A stretch of DNA of 55,557 nucleotides, taken from Oscillospiraceae bacterium (GTDB lineage: Bacteria; Bacillota; Clostridia; Oscillospirales; Acutalibacteraceae). The DNA lies in assembly GCA_015066245.1 (NCBI GenBank), contig SVOS01000010.1, positions 1-55,557 of the forward strand, in the 5' to 3' direction. Of the stretch, positions 1-8,109 are shown one piece after another. Below the pieces are notes generated by a model. The model did not search any database. It saw only the letters and a program-made list of their open reading frames with translations, and had not been told where the DNA came from. Both the position numbers and the translations under genes were made by a program. How positions within the stretch are numbered: position 1 is the first letter of the stretch; each line of letters begins with the position of its first letter.

Positions 1-458
<458 letters not shown>

Positions 459-491
459 TTTAAATTTTATTATAAGTCTATATGCATTTTG

Positions 492-525
492 CAGGCAATC
501 CTTCGGGGTTGCCTGTTTCTTTTTG
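492..525 (+). terminator. Intrinsic terminator of gapA
   Basis: A 10-bp stem (492-501 with 506-515, one G-U pair) closes a TTCG tetraloop and is followed by a T-rich tract. It ends gapA transcription and separates it from the glycogen operon. Confidence 0.9.
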
Positions 526-697
526 ATGCATAATCGTTACACAAAATACCTGTTTTTTATCTTTCACAAAAAATCGCCATATTCTCCAAAATAACCAAAA
601 ATTGACAACTTTTTTCTCATTCGTGGATTTTTACTAATTTTACATCTAATTTTGCCCTCTCTTGGTTAATATTACCAAAGAAACAGGGTGATTTTCG

Positions 698-723
698 TCA
701 ACATTATTTCACAATAAGGTTGA
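698..723. promoter_or_regulatory. Operator-like palindrome overlapping the glgB -35 box
   Basis: The arms TCAAC-a-TTATT and AATAA-g-GTTGA are perfect inverted repeats around the centre TCAC. The right arm overlaps the first bases of the predicted -35 hexamer at 720. The position suggests a repressor site for the glycogen operon. No regulator gene lies in the window and the motif matches no operator I can name. The rest of the 459-808 intergenic stretch is AT-rich; besides the gapA terminator I see only a weaker imperfect repeat around 662-681. Confidence 0.5.
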
Positions 724-748
724 AAATAAATTGTATATTTGGTAAAAT
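720..748 (+). promoter_or_regulatory. Promoter of the glgBCDA operon
   Basis: TTGAAA (720-725), a 17-bp spacer and TAAAAT (743-748) form a good vegetative sigma-A promoter. It predicts a start near 755 and a leader of about 54 nt before the glgB ATG. Confidence 0.7.
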
Positions 749-808
749 AATAAGCGTGAAATAGTATATCTTATTTTGCAAATATATTGCATAAAGGAGA
801 AGATAGAA

Positions 809-3106
809 ATGATTTATCAACTTAACGAAGAAAGAGACCACATTCAGCTTTACTATGACGGTGACGCCGTAAGAGCATACGACTTTTTCGGTGCACACAT
901 GGAAAACTGGAACGGCAAAGACGGCGTTGTGTTCAGAGTATGGGCACCTAACGCAAAGAGCGTTTCTGTTGTGGGCGATTTCAACGGCTGGAACCAGGAA
1001 GCTAACTTCATGTACAAAATCAACGAAGGCGGCATCTGGGAAGTATTTATCGAAGGCATCGGTGCTTTTACTATCTACAAGTTCTGCGTTGAGACTCCCT
1101 GGGGTGAAAAGCTCTTAAAATCTGACCCCTATGCATTCCACACACAGACAAGACCCGACAATGCTTCTGTTGTTTATTCTTACAACAACCACATCTGGAG
1201 AGACGAGCCCTGGTACATCAAGAAGGCTGAGAAGCATCACTTTGAGAAGCCCCTCAACATCTACGAAGTACACGCAGGCTCCTGGAGAAAATATCAGGAC
1301 GGTAACACATTCTCCTACGCAAAAATGGCTGAGGAGCTTATCCCCTACGTTAAGGATATGGGCTACACTCACATTGAGTTCATGCCTATGACAGAGTATC
1401 CCTTTGACGGCTCCTGGGGTTATCAGGTAACAGGTTACTTTGCTCCCACATCCCGTTACGGCTCTCCCGATGATTTCATGGAATTCATCGACAAGTGCCA
1501 TGAAAACGAAATCGGCGTTATCATCGACTGGGTACCTGCTCACTTCCCCAAGGACGCTCACGGCTTAGGTCGTTTTGACGGCATCCACTGCTATGAGTAC
1601 GAAGACAGCCGCAAGGGCGAGCACAAAGAATGGGGTACATACGTATTCGACTATGCAAGAAACGAGGTTGTAAGCTTCCTTATTTCTTCTGCAATGTTCT
1701 GGATTGACAAATACCACATCGACGGCATCCGTGTTGACGCTGTTGCATCTATGCTTTACCTCGACTACAATCGTAAGGACGGCGAGTGGGTTGCTAACTG
1801 CTTCGGCGGTAAAGAGCATCTTGAGGCTGTTGAGTTCTTAAAGAGACTTAACACTGCTGTTCACCTCCACCACCCCGGCATCATGATGATTGCTGAGGAA
1901 AGCACAAGCTGGCCTATGGTTACACGTCCTGTTTATGACGGCGGTCTAGGCTTTGACTACAAGTGGAACATGGGCTGGATGAACGACATGCTTCATTACA
2001 TGTCTCTTGATCCCCTCTGGAGACCTTTCCACCACGATAACCTTACTTTCAGCTTCCTTTATGCATTCTCTGAGAAGTTCTTACTTCCCATCTCTCACGA
2101 TGAGGTTGTTTACGGCAAGGGCTCTCTCATCAACAAGATGCCCGGCGACTACGATATGAAGTTCGCAGGTGTAAGAGTGTTCTACTCCTACATGATGGCA
2201 CATCCCGGTAAGAAGCTCACATTCATGGGCAGTGAAATCGGTCAGTTTGACGAGTGGCAGTGCGAGAACGAGATTCAGTGGGGTCTCTTACAGTACGAAA
2301 AGCACCAGAAGCTCAATCACTTCTTCGCTGACATCAACAAGTTCTACAAAGACAATGCTCCCATGCATACTGTTGACTTCAACTGGGAAGGCTTCAACTG
2401 GATTCACCACGATGACTACAACCAGTCAGTTATCGCATTCCGCAGAATAGATACAGAGGGCAATGATATTGTTGTTGTTTGTAACTTCCAGCCTATGTAC
2501 CGTGAGAACTACAGCATCGGTGTTCCCAGGTACGGTGTATACTCCGAGGTATTCAACTCTGATGACAATCAGTATGGCGGTAACGGCATCACCAACGGCA
2601 CTGAAATCAAAACTTCCGAAAACGGCTTACACGGTCTTGATCAGTCCATTACACTTAACCTGCCTCCTATGAGTGCTATTTACCTCAAGTGTACTGCTGA
2701 GGCTGAGAATCCCCGTGTTAAGAGAGAAGCTGAAGAGGCTGCTGCTCGTGCAGAGGCTGAGAAAAAGGCTCAGGAAGAAGCCGCTAAGAAGAAGGCTGCT
2801 AAGAAGAAGGCTCCTGCTAAGAAGGCAACAACCAAGAAGGCTGCTACAACAAAGAAAACTGCTGAGAAGGCAGAAGATAAGAAGGCTACTACAAAGAAGG
2901 CTGCTGAAAAAGCAGAGGAAAAGAAGCCTGCTGCAAAGAAAACAACTGCTAAGAAGGCAACTGCTGAAAAAGCAGAAAAGCCCGCAGCAGAGAAAAAGCC
3001 CGCAGCAGAGAAAAAGCCCGCAGCAAAGAAGACAGCAACAAAGAAGGCTGCAACAACAACTAAAACCACAAAGGCTAAGAAGGAAACAAAATCCGACAAA
3101 GAATAA
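809..3106 (+). CDS. glgB: 1,4-alpha-glucan branching enzyme with Lys/Ala-rich C-terminal tail
   Basis: GH13 enzyme that creates alpha-1,6 branches in glycogen. The ATG at 809 is chosen because AAAGGAGA lies just upstream; the frame opens further upstream but without a ribosome site. It has 765 residues: an N-terminal CBM48-type domain (WAPNAKSVSVVGDFNGW), then the alpha-amylase barrel with nucleophile Asp310 (GIRVDAV), acid/base Glu363 (MIAEES) and Asp431 (SHDEVV). The enzyme proper ends near residue 629 (PMSAIYLKC). Residues of about 630-765 are an extra tail made mostly of Lys and Ala with KKA, ATTKK and PAAEKK repeats, like histone-H1-type tails. A usual GlgB has about 630-670 residues, so the tail is the oddity. 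It is the first gene of the glycogen operon. Confidence 0.95.
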   Translation: MIYQLNEERDHIQLYYDGDAVRAYDFFGAHMENWNGKDGVVFRVWAPNAKSVSVVGDFNGWNQEANFMYKINEGGIWEVFIEGIGAFTIYKFCVETPWGEKLLKSDPYAFHTQTRPDNASVVYSYNNHIWRDEPWYIKKAEKHHFEKPLNIYEVHAGSWRKYQDGNTFSYAKMAEELIPYVKDMGYTHIEFMPMTEYPFDGSWGYQVTGYFAPTSRYGSPDDFMEFIDKCHENEIGVIIDWVPAHFPKDAHGLGRFDGIHCYEYEDSRKGEHKEWGTYVFDYARNEVVSFLISSAMFWIDKYHIDGIRVDAVASMLYLDYNRKDGEWVANCFGGKEHLEAVEFLKRLNTAVHLHHPGIMMIAEESTSWPMVTRPVYDGGLGFDYKWNMGWMNDMLHYMSLDPLWRPFHHDNLTFSFLYAFSEKFLLPISHDEVVYGKGSLINKMPGDYDMKFAGVRVFYSYMMAHPGKKLTFMGSEIGQFDEWQCENEIQWGLLQYEKHQKLNHFFADINKFYKDNAPMHTVDFNWEGFNWIHHDDYNQSVIAFRRIDTEGNDIVVVCNFQPMYRENYSIGVPRYGVYSEVFNSDDNQYGGNGITNGTEIKTSENGLHGLDQSITLNLPPMSAIYLKCTAEAENPRVKREAEEAAARAEAEKKAQEEAAKKKAAKKKAPAKKATTKKAATTKKTAEKAEDKKATTKKAAEKAEEKKPAAKKTTAKKATAEKAEKPAAEKKPAAEKKPAAKKTATKKAATTTKTTKAKKETKSDKE

Positions 3107-3129
3107 GCCTTAGTGATAGTAAAATTAAC

Positions 3130-3170
3130 GGGCGAAGTATAACAGATATGCTTCGCCCTGTTATTTGATT
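3130..3170 (+). terminator. Hairpin between glgB and glgC (terminator or processing/attenuation site)
   Basis: An 11-bp stem (3130-3140 with 3148-3158, one wobble) is followed by a modest T-rich stretch. No new promoter is obvious before glgC, so partial termination or an mRNA-stability role that lowers glgCDA relative to glgB is plausible. Confidence 0.55.
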
Positions 3171-3210
3171 TTATCAGATACCATTAGCAACTACGTAAGA
3201 AGGTGTAACT

Positions 3211-4407
3211 ATGTATCCCAAACAAGAAGTCGTAGCCATGCTGCTTGCAGGCGGTCAGGGCTCAAGACTTGGTGTGCTTACCAAAAAGCTCGCAAAGCCT
3301 GCCGTTCCCTTCGGCGGTAAGTACAGAATTATCGACTTTCCCCTTTCTAACTGTGCAAATTCCGGCATAGAGGCAGTTGGTGTGCTTACACAGTATCAGC
3401 CTTTAGTGCTTAATGAATATATTGGCAACGGCCAGCCCTGGGACCTTGACGGCATGCACGCAGGTGTTACCTGTCTTTCTCCCTATCAGGCAGTGGACGG
3501 TGCCGAGTGGTATTCGGGTACTGCCAATGCTATTTATCAGAATATCGCTTTTATTGACAGATATCATCCCGACTATGTTGTAATCCTTTCGGGCGACCAT
3601 ATTTACAAGATGGACTACTCCGAGATGATTGCATACCACAAAGAAAAAGGCGCTGACTGCACAATCGCAGTTATTGACGTTTCTTTGGAAGAAGCAAGCC
3701 GATTCGGTATCCTCAACACTAACCCCGACGGCTCTATCTACGAGTTTGACGAAAAGCCCAAGCATCCCAAAAGCACAAACGCCTCTATGGGCATTTATGT
3801 GTTCAGCTGGGATAAACTGAGAAAATATCTTATCGAGGATGACGCAAAGGAAGACTCTGACCATGACTTTGGCAAAAATGTGCTTCCTACCATGCTTGAG
3901 GCAGGCGAAAAGATGTTTGCCTATCCTTTTGAGGGTTACTGGAAGGATGTAGGTACTATCGACAGCCTCTGGGACGCCAATATGGATATCCTCAACCCCC
4001 ATATTTCTCTTAACCTTAAGAACGTATACTCCAGAAACCCCATGATGCCACCCCATTATCTGGGCGAGCATGCTGCTATTCAGAATTCAATGCTTGCAGA
4101 CGGATGCGACGTAAACGGTAAGCTTGAGTTTTCGATTTTATTCTCAGGTGTTACTATCGGCAAGGATGCCGAAATCAACTCCTCAATCATTATGCCCGGT
4201 GCAGTTATTGAGGACGGCGCCAAAGTGCTGTACTCCATTGTTGCAGAAAATGCTCATATCGGCAAAAACGCCGTTGTAGGCGGATATCCCGAGGATTATC
4301 CAAACCGCGATGACTGGGGTGTAGCCGTTATTGGTGCAGGCGTTAAGATTGCTGACGGTGCGGTTGTTGCACCCAAAGCAATGATAGACCAGGATGTGGA
4401 GGTGTAA
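3211..4407 (+). CDS. glgC: Glucose-1-phosphate adenylyltransferase, catalytic subunit
   Basis: Makes ADP-glucose from ATP and glucose-1-phosphate, the committed step of glycogen synthesis. 398 residues. The N-terminal nucleotidyltransferase fold shows the complete [14 protein letters not shown] pyrophosphorylase loop, [19 protein letters not shown], the [11 protein letters not shown] metal-binding region and [11 protein letters not shown]; the C-terminal part has hexapeptide left-handed beta-helix repeats. AAGAAGGTG precedes the ATG. It is followed after 3 nt by glgD, its usual non-catalytic partner in Firmicutes, so a GlgC-GlgD hetero-oligomer is expected. Confidence 0.96.
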   Translation: MYPKQEVVAMLLAGGQGSRLGVLTKKLAKPAVPFGGKYRIIDFPLSNCANSGIEAVGVLTQYQPLVLNEYIGNGQPWDLDGMHAGVTCLSPYQAVDGAEWYSGTANAIYQNIAFIDRYHPDYVVILSGDHIYKMDYSEMIAYHKEKGADCTIAVIDVSLEEASRFGILNTNPDGSIYEFDEKPKHPKSTNASMGIYVFSWDKLRKYLIEDDAKEDSDHDFGKNVLPTMLEAGEKMFAYPFEGYWKDVGTIDSLWDANMDILNPHISLNLKNVYSRNPMMPPHYLGEHAAIQNSMLADGCDVNGKLEFSILFSGVTIGKDAEINSSIIMPGAVIEDGAKVLYSIVAENAHIGKNAVVGGYPEDYPNRDDWGVAVIGAGVKIADGAVVAPKAMIDQDVEV

Positions 4408-4410
4408 GCT

Positions 4411-5520
4411 ATGGCAGTTAACAAATTAGCCGGTATTATCTTTACAAACTTAGGCGACGAAAAGCTTCCTGAGCTTACCGCAAAGAGAAGTCTCGGAAGT
4501 GTCCCCTTTGGCGGAAAGTACAGACTTATCGACTTCGCACTTTCCAATATGTCAAACTCCGGCATCAACAATATCGGCATTGTTGTAAAAAACAATTTCC
4601 ACTCTCTTATGGACCATATCGGCTCAGGCAGTGCATGGGATTTATCCAAGAGAAGAAGCGGTATCACCATTTTGCCCCCTTATAACGGTATTTCCTTTGA
4701 AAACCGAGTAATGGCACTTTATCAGCTTCACGGATATTTCGAGCATCTCAAAGAGGATCACATTGTTATCGCATCCTGTGAATGCATCCAGAATTTTGAC
4801 TTTGACAAGCTCTTTAAATATCACCTCAAGAAAAATGCAGACATTACCGTAACATACAAAAAGATGACTATTCCCGAGGGTGAGACTGCACCCATGGCAC
4901 TTACTATCAACGATGACGGTAAGGTTACTGATATGCTCATTAAGTTCAACAGCGGCGAAGAGTGCAATATGGCAGTAAGCTCTGTTGTTATCAAAAAAGA
5001 CCTGCTGATGAATCTTGTTAAGAAGTGTGTAAGCGCAAACACCCTTAACTTCAGACAGAATATCCTTCAGGATAACATCCACAAGCTTAATATTTACGCC
5101 TATGAAGTAAAGGGATTCTGCGAGCATATTGCCTCTATCTCTGATTATTACAGAGTTAACATGGCTCTCATGTCCAAGGATGTAAGAAAAGAGCTCTTTG
5201 ACGTTGACAAGCCTATTTACACCAAAGTTCGAGACGACATCCCCAGCCGCTATGGTCTTACAAGCAAGGTTACAGGTTCTCTGGTAGCCCAGGGCTGTAA
5301 AATTGACGGCGAGGTTGAGGGTTCTATACTCTCAAAAGGTGTTACTGTTGGCAAGGGCTCTGTGCTTAAGAACTGTATCGTCATGCAGGACACTCACATT
5401 GGCGAGAATTGTCACTTAAGCTATGCTATTATTGACAAGGATGTTGTTATACAGAACGATCGCTCTCTTATGGGCTATGAGACATATCCTATTTACATAG
5501 CAAAGCAGACTCAGATTTAA
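4411..5520 (+). CDS. glgD: Glucose-1-phosphate adenylyltransferase, regulatory subunit
   Basis: Paralogue of GlgC that forms the regulatory part of the ADP-glucose pyrophosphorylase in Gram-positive bacteria. 369 residues. It keeps the [24 protein letters not shown] segment and C-terminal hexapeptide repeats. The N-terminal catalytic loop is degenerate: FTNLGDEKLPEL stands where GlgC has [12 protein letters not shown], as expected for GlgD. The ribosome site GGAGGTG lies in the end of glgC, so the two genes are translationally close. Assignment rests on motif loss plus operon position. Confidence 0.95.
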   Translation: MAVNKLAGIIFTNLGDEKLPELTAKRSLGSVPFGGKYRLIDFALSNMSNSGINNIGIVVKNNFHSLMDHIGSGSAWDLSKRRSGITILPPYNGISFENRVMALYQLHGYFEHLKEDHIVIASCECIQNFDFDKLFKYHLKKNADITVTYKKMTIPEGETAPMALTINDDGKVTDMLIKFNSGEECNMAVSSVVIKKDLLMNLVKKCVSANTLNFRQNILQDNIHKLNIYAYEVKGFCEHIASISDYYRVNMALMSKDVRKELFDVDKPIYTKVRDDIPSRYGLTSKVTGSLVAQGCKIDGEVEGSILSKGVTVGKGSVLKNCIVMQDTHIGENCHLSYAIIDKDVVIQNDRSLMGYETYPIYIAKQTQI

Positions 5521-5550
5521 CCCAAAACATTCAGGAAGGAATGATATTAT

Positions 5551-6978
5551 ATGAGAATACTTTATTGTACCTCTGAGGCAAACCCCTTTGCAGGAAGCGG
5601 CGGACTTGCTGATGTTGCAGGCAGCCTCCCTCCTACCCTTTGCAGAAAAGGTCAGGACTGCAGAATTGTAATGCCTCTTTACGGCACTATCCCCTACGAG
5701 CTTAAATGCTCTATGAATTTTATCACAAACTTTACTGTACCCGTTGCATGGAGACATCAGTATTGTGGTCTTTTCTGGGCAAGACATAATGACTGCACCT
5801 ACTACTTCATCGACAACGAGTATTACTTCCAGAGAGATAAGCTTTACGGATTCTATGACGATGCAGAGAGATTTGCTTTCTTCTCAAGAGCTGTTCTTGA
5901 GATGCTCCCCTACATCGACTTCCATCCCGACATTATCCACTCCAACGACTGGCAGACTGCTCTGATTCCTACTTACTACTATCTTTTCTACTCCAAGAAT
6001 CCTTGGTATCACAACATCAAGAACATCTTTACAATCCATAATATCCAGTATCAGGGTATGTACGGCTGGGAGGTTAACACCGAGTGCGTAGGTATCCCCG
6101 AGAACGAGCAGTGGATTTTAGAGCATGATGGCAAGCTTAATATGGTTAAGGGTGCTATCCAGACATCTGTACGTGTTACCACAGTTTCTCCCGAATATGC
6201 TATGGAGATTAAAGACCCCTGGTTCTCTCACGGTCTGCATACTGCACTTAACAATCACCACTACAAGCTTTGCGGTATCTTAAACGGTATCGAACCTCTT
6301 GACTGGGACCCTGCTACTGACTATCACCTTTACAGAAACTACACTATGGACGATATGAGCGGCAAGGGCGAATGTAAGCGTGCTTTACAGGAGAGACTTG
6401 GCCTTGAGCAGAGATGGGATGTTCCCCTTGTTGCTATGGTAACAAGACTTGTTTCTCACAAGGGTCTTGACCTGGTTCGCGATAGCCTTGAGAATCTCTT
6501 AAACTCCGAGAACATGCAGTTTATCATCCTCGGTACAGGCGACAAAGAGTACGAGGACTTCTTCAGAGCAATGCAGAATAAATATCCCGGCAGAGTATGC
6601 TTCTGCAACGGCTTTATTCCTGAACTTGCAAGAAAGTTCTACTCAGGTGCTGACATCTTCCTGATGCCCAGTAAGAGTGAACCCTGCGGTCTTGCACAGA
6701 TGATTGCTTTACGCTATGGTACAATTCCTGTTGTAAGAGAAGTTGGCGGTCTTAAGAACTCTGTATTTGACAGTGCTTCGGGCCACGGCAACGGCTTCAC
6801 ATTTGCTAACTACACCGCTGACGATATGGCTCACGCAGTAAGACGTGCACTCTGGGGTATTCAGGACGAGCACGGCTGGAAGAGCCTTATGTGGAGAGCT
6901 ATGATGAGCAACAACTCCTGGGACAGAAGTGCCAACGACTACATCGTAGTTTACGAAGACACCCTCAACTGGGCATAA
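5551..6978 (+). CDS. glgA: Glycogen synthase (ADP-glucose), GT5
   Basis: Transfers glucose from ADP-glucose to the growing alpha-1,4 chain. 475 residues, normal length. The N-terminal Rossmann domain starts MRILYCTSEANPFAGSGGLADVAGSLP; the C-terminal domain contains the retaining-GT signature MPSKSEPCGLAQMIALRYGTIPVVREVGGL. The usual KTGGL loop of bacterial GlgA reads GSGGL here, so the Lys is absent; I recall similar forms in clostridial homologues but cannot check. AGGAAGGA precedes the ATG. It is the last gene of the operon, and its TAA stop is the first element of the repeat block that follows. Confidence 0.95.
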   Translation: MRILYCTSEANPFAGSGGLADVAGSLPPTLCRKGQDCRIVMPLYGTIPYELKCSMNFITNFTVPVAWRHQYCGLFWARHNDCTYYFIDNEYYFQRDKLYGFYDDAERFAFFSRAVLEMLPYIDFHPDIIHSNDWQTALIPTYYYLFYSKNPWYHNIKNIFTIHNIQYQGMYGWEVNTECVGIPENEQWILEHDGKLNMVKGAIQTSVRVTTVSPEYAMEIKDPWFSHGLHTALNNHHYKLCGILNGIEPLDWDPATDYHLYRNYTMDDMSGKGECKRALQERLGLEQRWDVPLVAMVTRLVSHKGLDLVRDSLENLLNSENMQFIILGTGDKEYEDFFRAMQNKYPGRVCFCNGFIPELARKFYSGADIFLMPSKSEPCGLAQMIALRYGTIPVVREVGGLKNSVFDSASGHGNGFTFANYTADDMAHAVRRALWGIQDEHGWKSLMWRAMMSNNSWDRSANDYIVVYEDTLNWA

Positions 6979-7101
6979 GTGGGTCAGCCACCCACGGGGC
7001 GATTCCGCCCGTTAGCCACGGTGGGCTTTTCCGCCTTTTGAAAGGGACATTTAAAAATGAACTCCGATTAACGGCGGGTATAAAACAACATACAAATAAT
7101 T

Positions 7102-7143
7102 AAGCACTTACGGTTTTAATAAACTGTAAGTGCTTATTTTTTT
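7102..7143 (+). terminator. Intrinsic terminator of the glycogen operon
   Basis: A long stem (7102-7111 with 7126-7135, plus inner pairs) is followed by a run of T. It sits inside the 7067-7176 inverted repeat, about 120 nt after the glgA stop. Confidence 0.85.
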
Positions 7144-7248
7144 ATGTTCATAACCTATTTTAATCCCGCCGTTAATGAAAAGCTGAAAATTGTATCAACC
7201 TATACAAAGTCGGAACTGCCCTCGGGTGGCTAACCCGTAACTCACGGC

Positions 7249-7299
7249 AAAAATAACGGGAGGGCACAGAGACCCTCCCCTACAATGTACGTTATTTTT
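7249..7299. repeat. 51-bp palindromic element, copy 1
   Basis: Outer arms AAAAATAACG (7249-7258) and CGTTATTTTT (7290-7299) are perfect inverted repeats. They enclose a GGGAGGG/CCCTCCC hairpin and a CCCCTACA segment. A second copy, with the hairpin intact and a degraded right arm, begins at 31510. It resembles a small non-autonomous (MITE-like) or extragenic palindromic element. Confidence 0.65.
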
Positions 7300-7310
7300 A
7301 ATCGACACGC

Positions 7311-7389
7311 CGTTGAAGATAGGTTTTCTCTATATTACACCTATCCGTAGGCGAAACGCCCTCGGGTGGCTAACCCGTGGCTAACCCAC
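7311..7389. repeat. 44-bp repeat plus GGCTAAC unit, copy 1
   Basis: Positions 7311-7354 match 48230-48273 at 39 of 44 positions by eye. The block contains the hairpin arms GATAGG and CCTATC. It runs into GGCTAACCC units that end at the gatD stop codon. The other copy likewise runs into the 3' end of a minus-strand gene. Confidence 0.7.
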
Positions 7390-8109
7390 TTACCAGTGCT
7401 CGCCAAGGATAAAGTTTACGCCTTCTTCTTTAAGCTTTGTAAGGCGTAAGTTATAGGCATCCATTGCTTCTTTTTCAAAGGCTACATCGCCCTTAAATCC
7501 TGCCAGAGAAAGTATATGCTTTGTAAGCTTGGGGTTAAGGGGCAAAATCGGCCCTAACACATAAGTAGCAAAGAAGTTCTTGTAGTGAATTCCCTCAGAC
7601 TCATCCTCAGGATTGTTACCTATACCGCCCTTTACCTTCATAAAGGGAGTATCGCATTTACTGTAGATATAAGCAAACTGTGAGCGACAACCCACAACCT
7701 CTATATCCTCAAAATCACCTAAAAACATAGAGTTGTGACGAAAATACTCGGAGCTTCGCTTTGAGTAGAAGGGAAAAATCCCCAGAGCCTCCCACTTTTC
7801 GTCATCCTCAGCGATATATTCGCCAAAAAGTTCCATAGAATTGCCTGTGCAGAGGAAAACCACCCCTGCCTCGATTAATTCCTTGATGCGATTAACGTAA
7901 GGTTTCAGAGCATTTATGGCGAAAAGCTGGCTTTTCTCGGTCATAGAGCCTAAAAGAATCAACTCAACATCGTTATCAACGAAATAAGGCTTTTTCTGCA
8001 AAGGTGTTTCAATAAACTCAGCATCCTTGCAGGATTTTTTTAAATACAGTGCATTGCCTGCATCACCGTAAACGGTAGAAAGCTCAGGGTAAAGAAGTTC
8101 TATTTTCAT
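7390..8109 (-). CDS. gatD: Lipid II isoglutaminyl synthase, glutamine amidotransferase subunit GatD-like
   Basis: GatD releases ammonia from glutamine for MurT, which amidates the D-Glu of lipid II; this is a cytosolic step of peptidoglycan synthesis. 239 residues, normal length, with the CobB/CobQ-type glutaminase fold: LLYPELSTVYGDAGN at the N-terminus and putative nucleophile Cys87 in VFLCTGNSMELFG. The usual C-terminal YLHGP motif with the catalytic His reads ATYVLGP here, placing Leu185 at the His position. Either the activity is altered or another His, such as His175, substitutes. Its start overlaps the murT stop by 4 nt (ATGA), which supports the pairing. Confidence 0.88.
   Translation of the reverse strand: MKIELLYPELSTVYGDAGNALYLKKSCKDAEFIETPLQKKPYFVDNDVELILLGSMTEKSQLFAINALKPYVNRIKELIEAGVVFLCTGNSMELFGEYIAEDDEKWEALGIFPFYSKRSSEYFRHNSMFLGDFEDIEVVGCRSQFAYIYSKCDTPFMKVKGGIGNNPEDESEGIHYKNFFATYVLGPILPLNPKLTKHILSLAGFKGDVAFEKEAMDAYNLRLTKLKEEGVNFILGEHW

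Larger units (their letters stand above)
6976..7392. repeat. Composite repeat block between convergent glgA and gatD
   Basis: The 417-bp interval is bounded by an inverted pair, TAAGTGGGTCAGCCAC at 6976-6991 and its T-variant read on the minus strand at 7392-7377. The stop codons of glgA and gatD are the first three bases of each arm. Inside are GGCTAAC-type units (6979-7036, 7211-7247, 7355-7389), a 12-bp inverted repeat (7067-7078 with 7165-7176) around the glgA terminator, a small palindromic element (7249-7299) and a 44-bp unit shared with 48230. No gene is evident. The family recurs at 31510-31613 and 48101-48297. Confidence 0.75.

Noticed and set aside
2770..3099. Minus-strand hydrophobic 109-residue frame (FFVAVFFAAG repeats)
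   Set aside because: Purely the reverse complement of the Lys/Ala codons of the GlgB tail; no ribosome site and no independent support.
3403..4071. 222-residue minus-strand frame
   Set aside because: Antisense shadow of glgC; codon periodicity and motifs belong to the plus strand.
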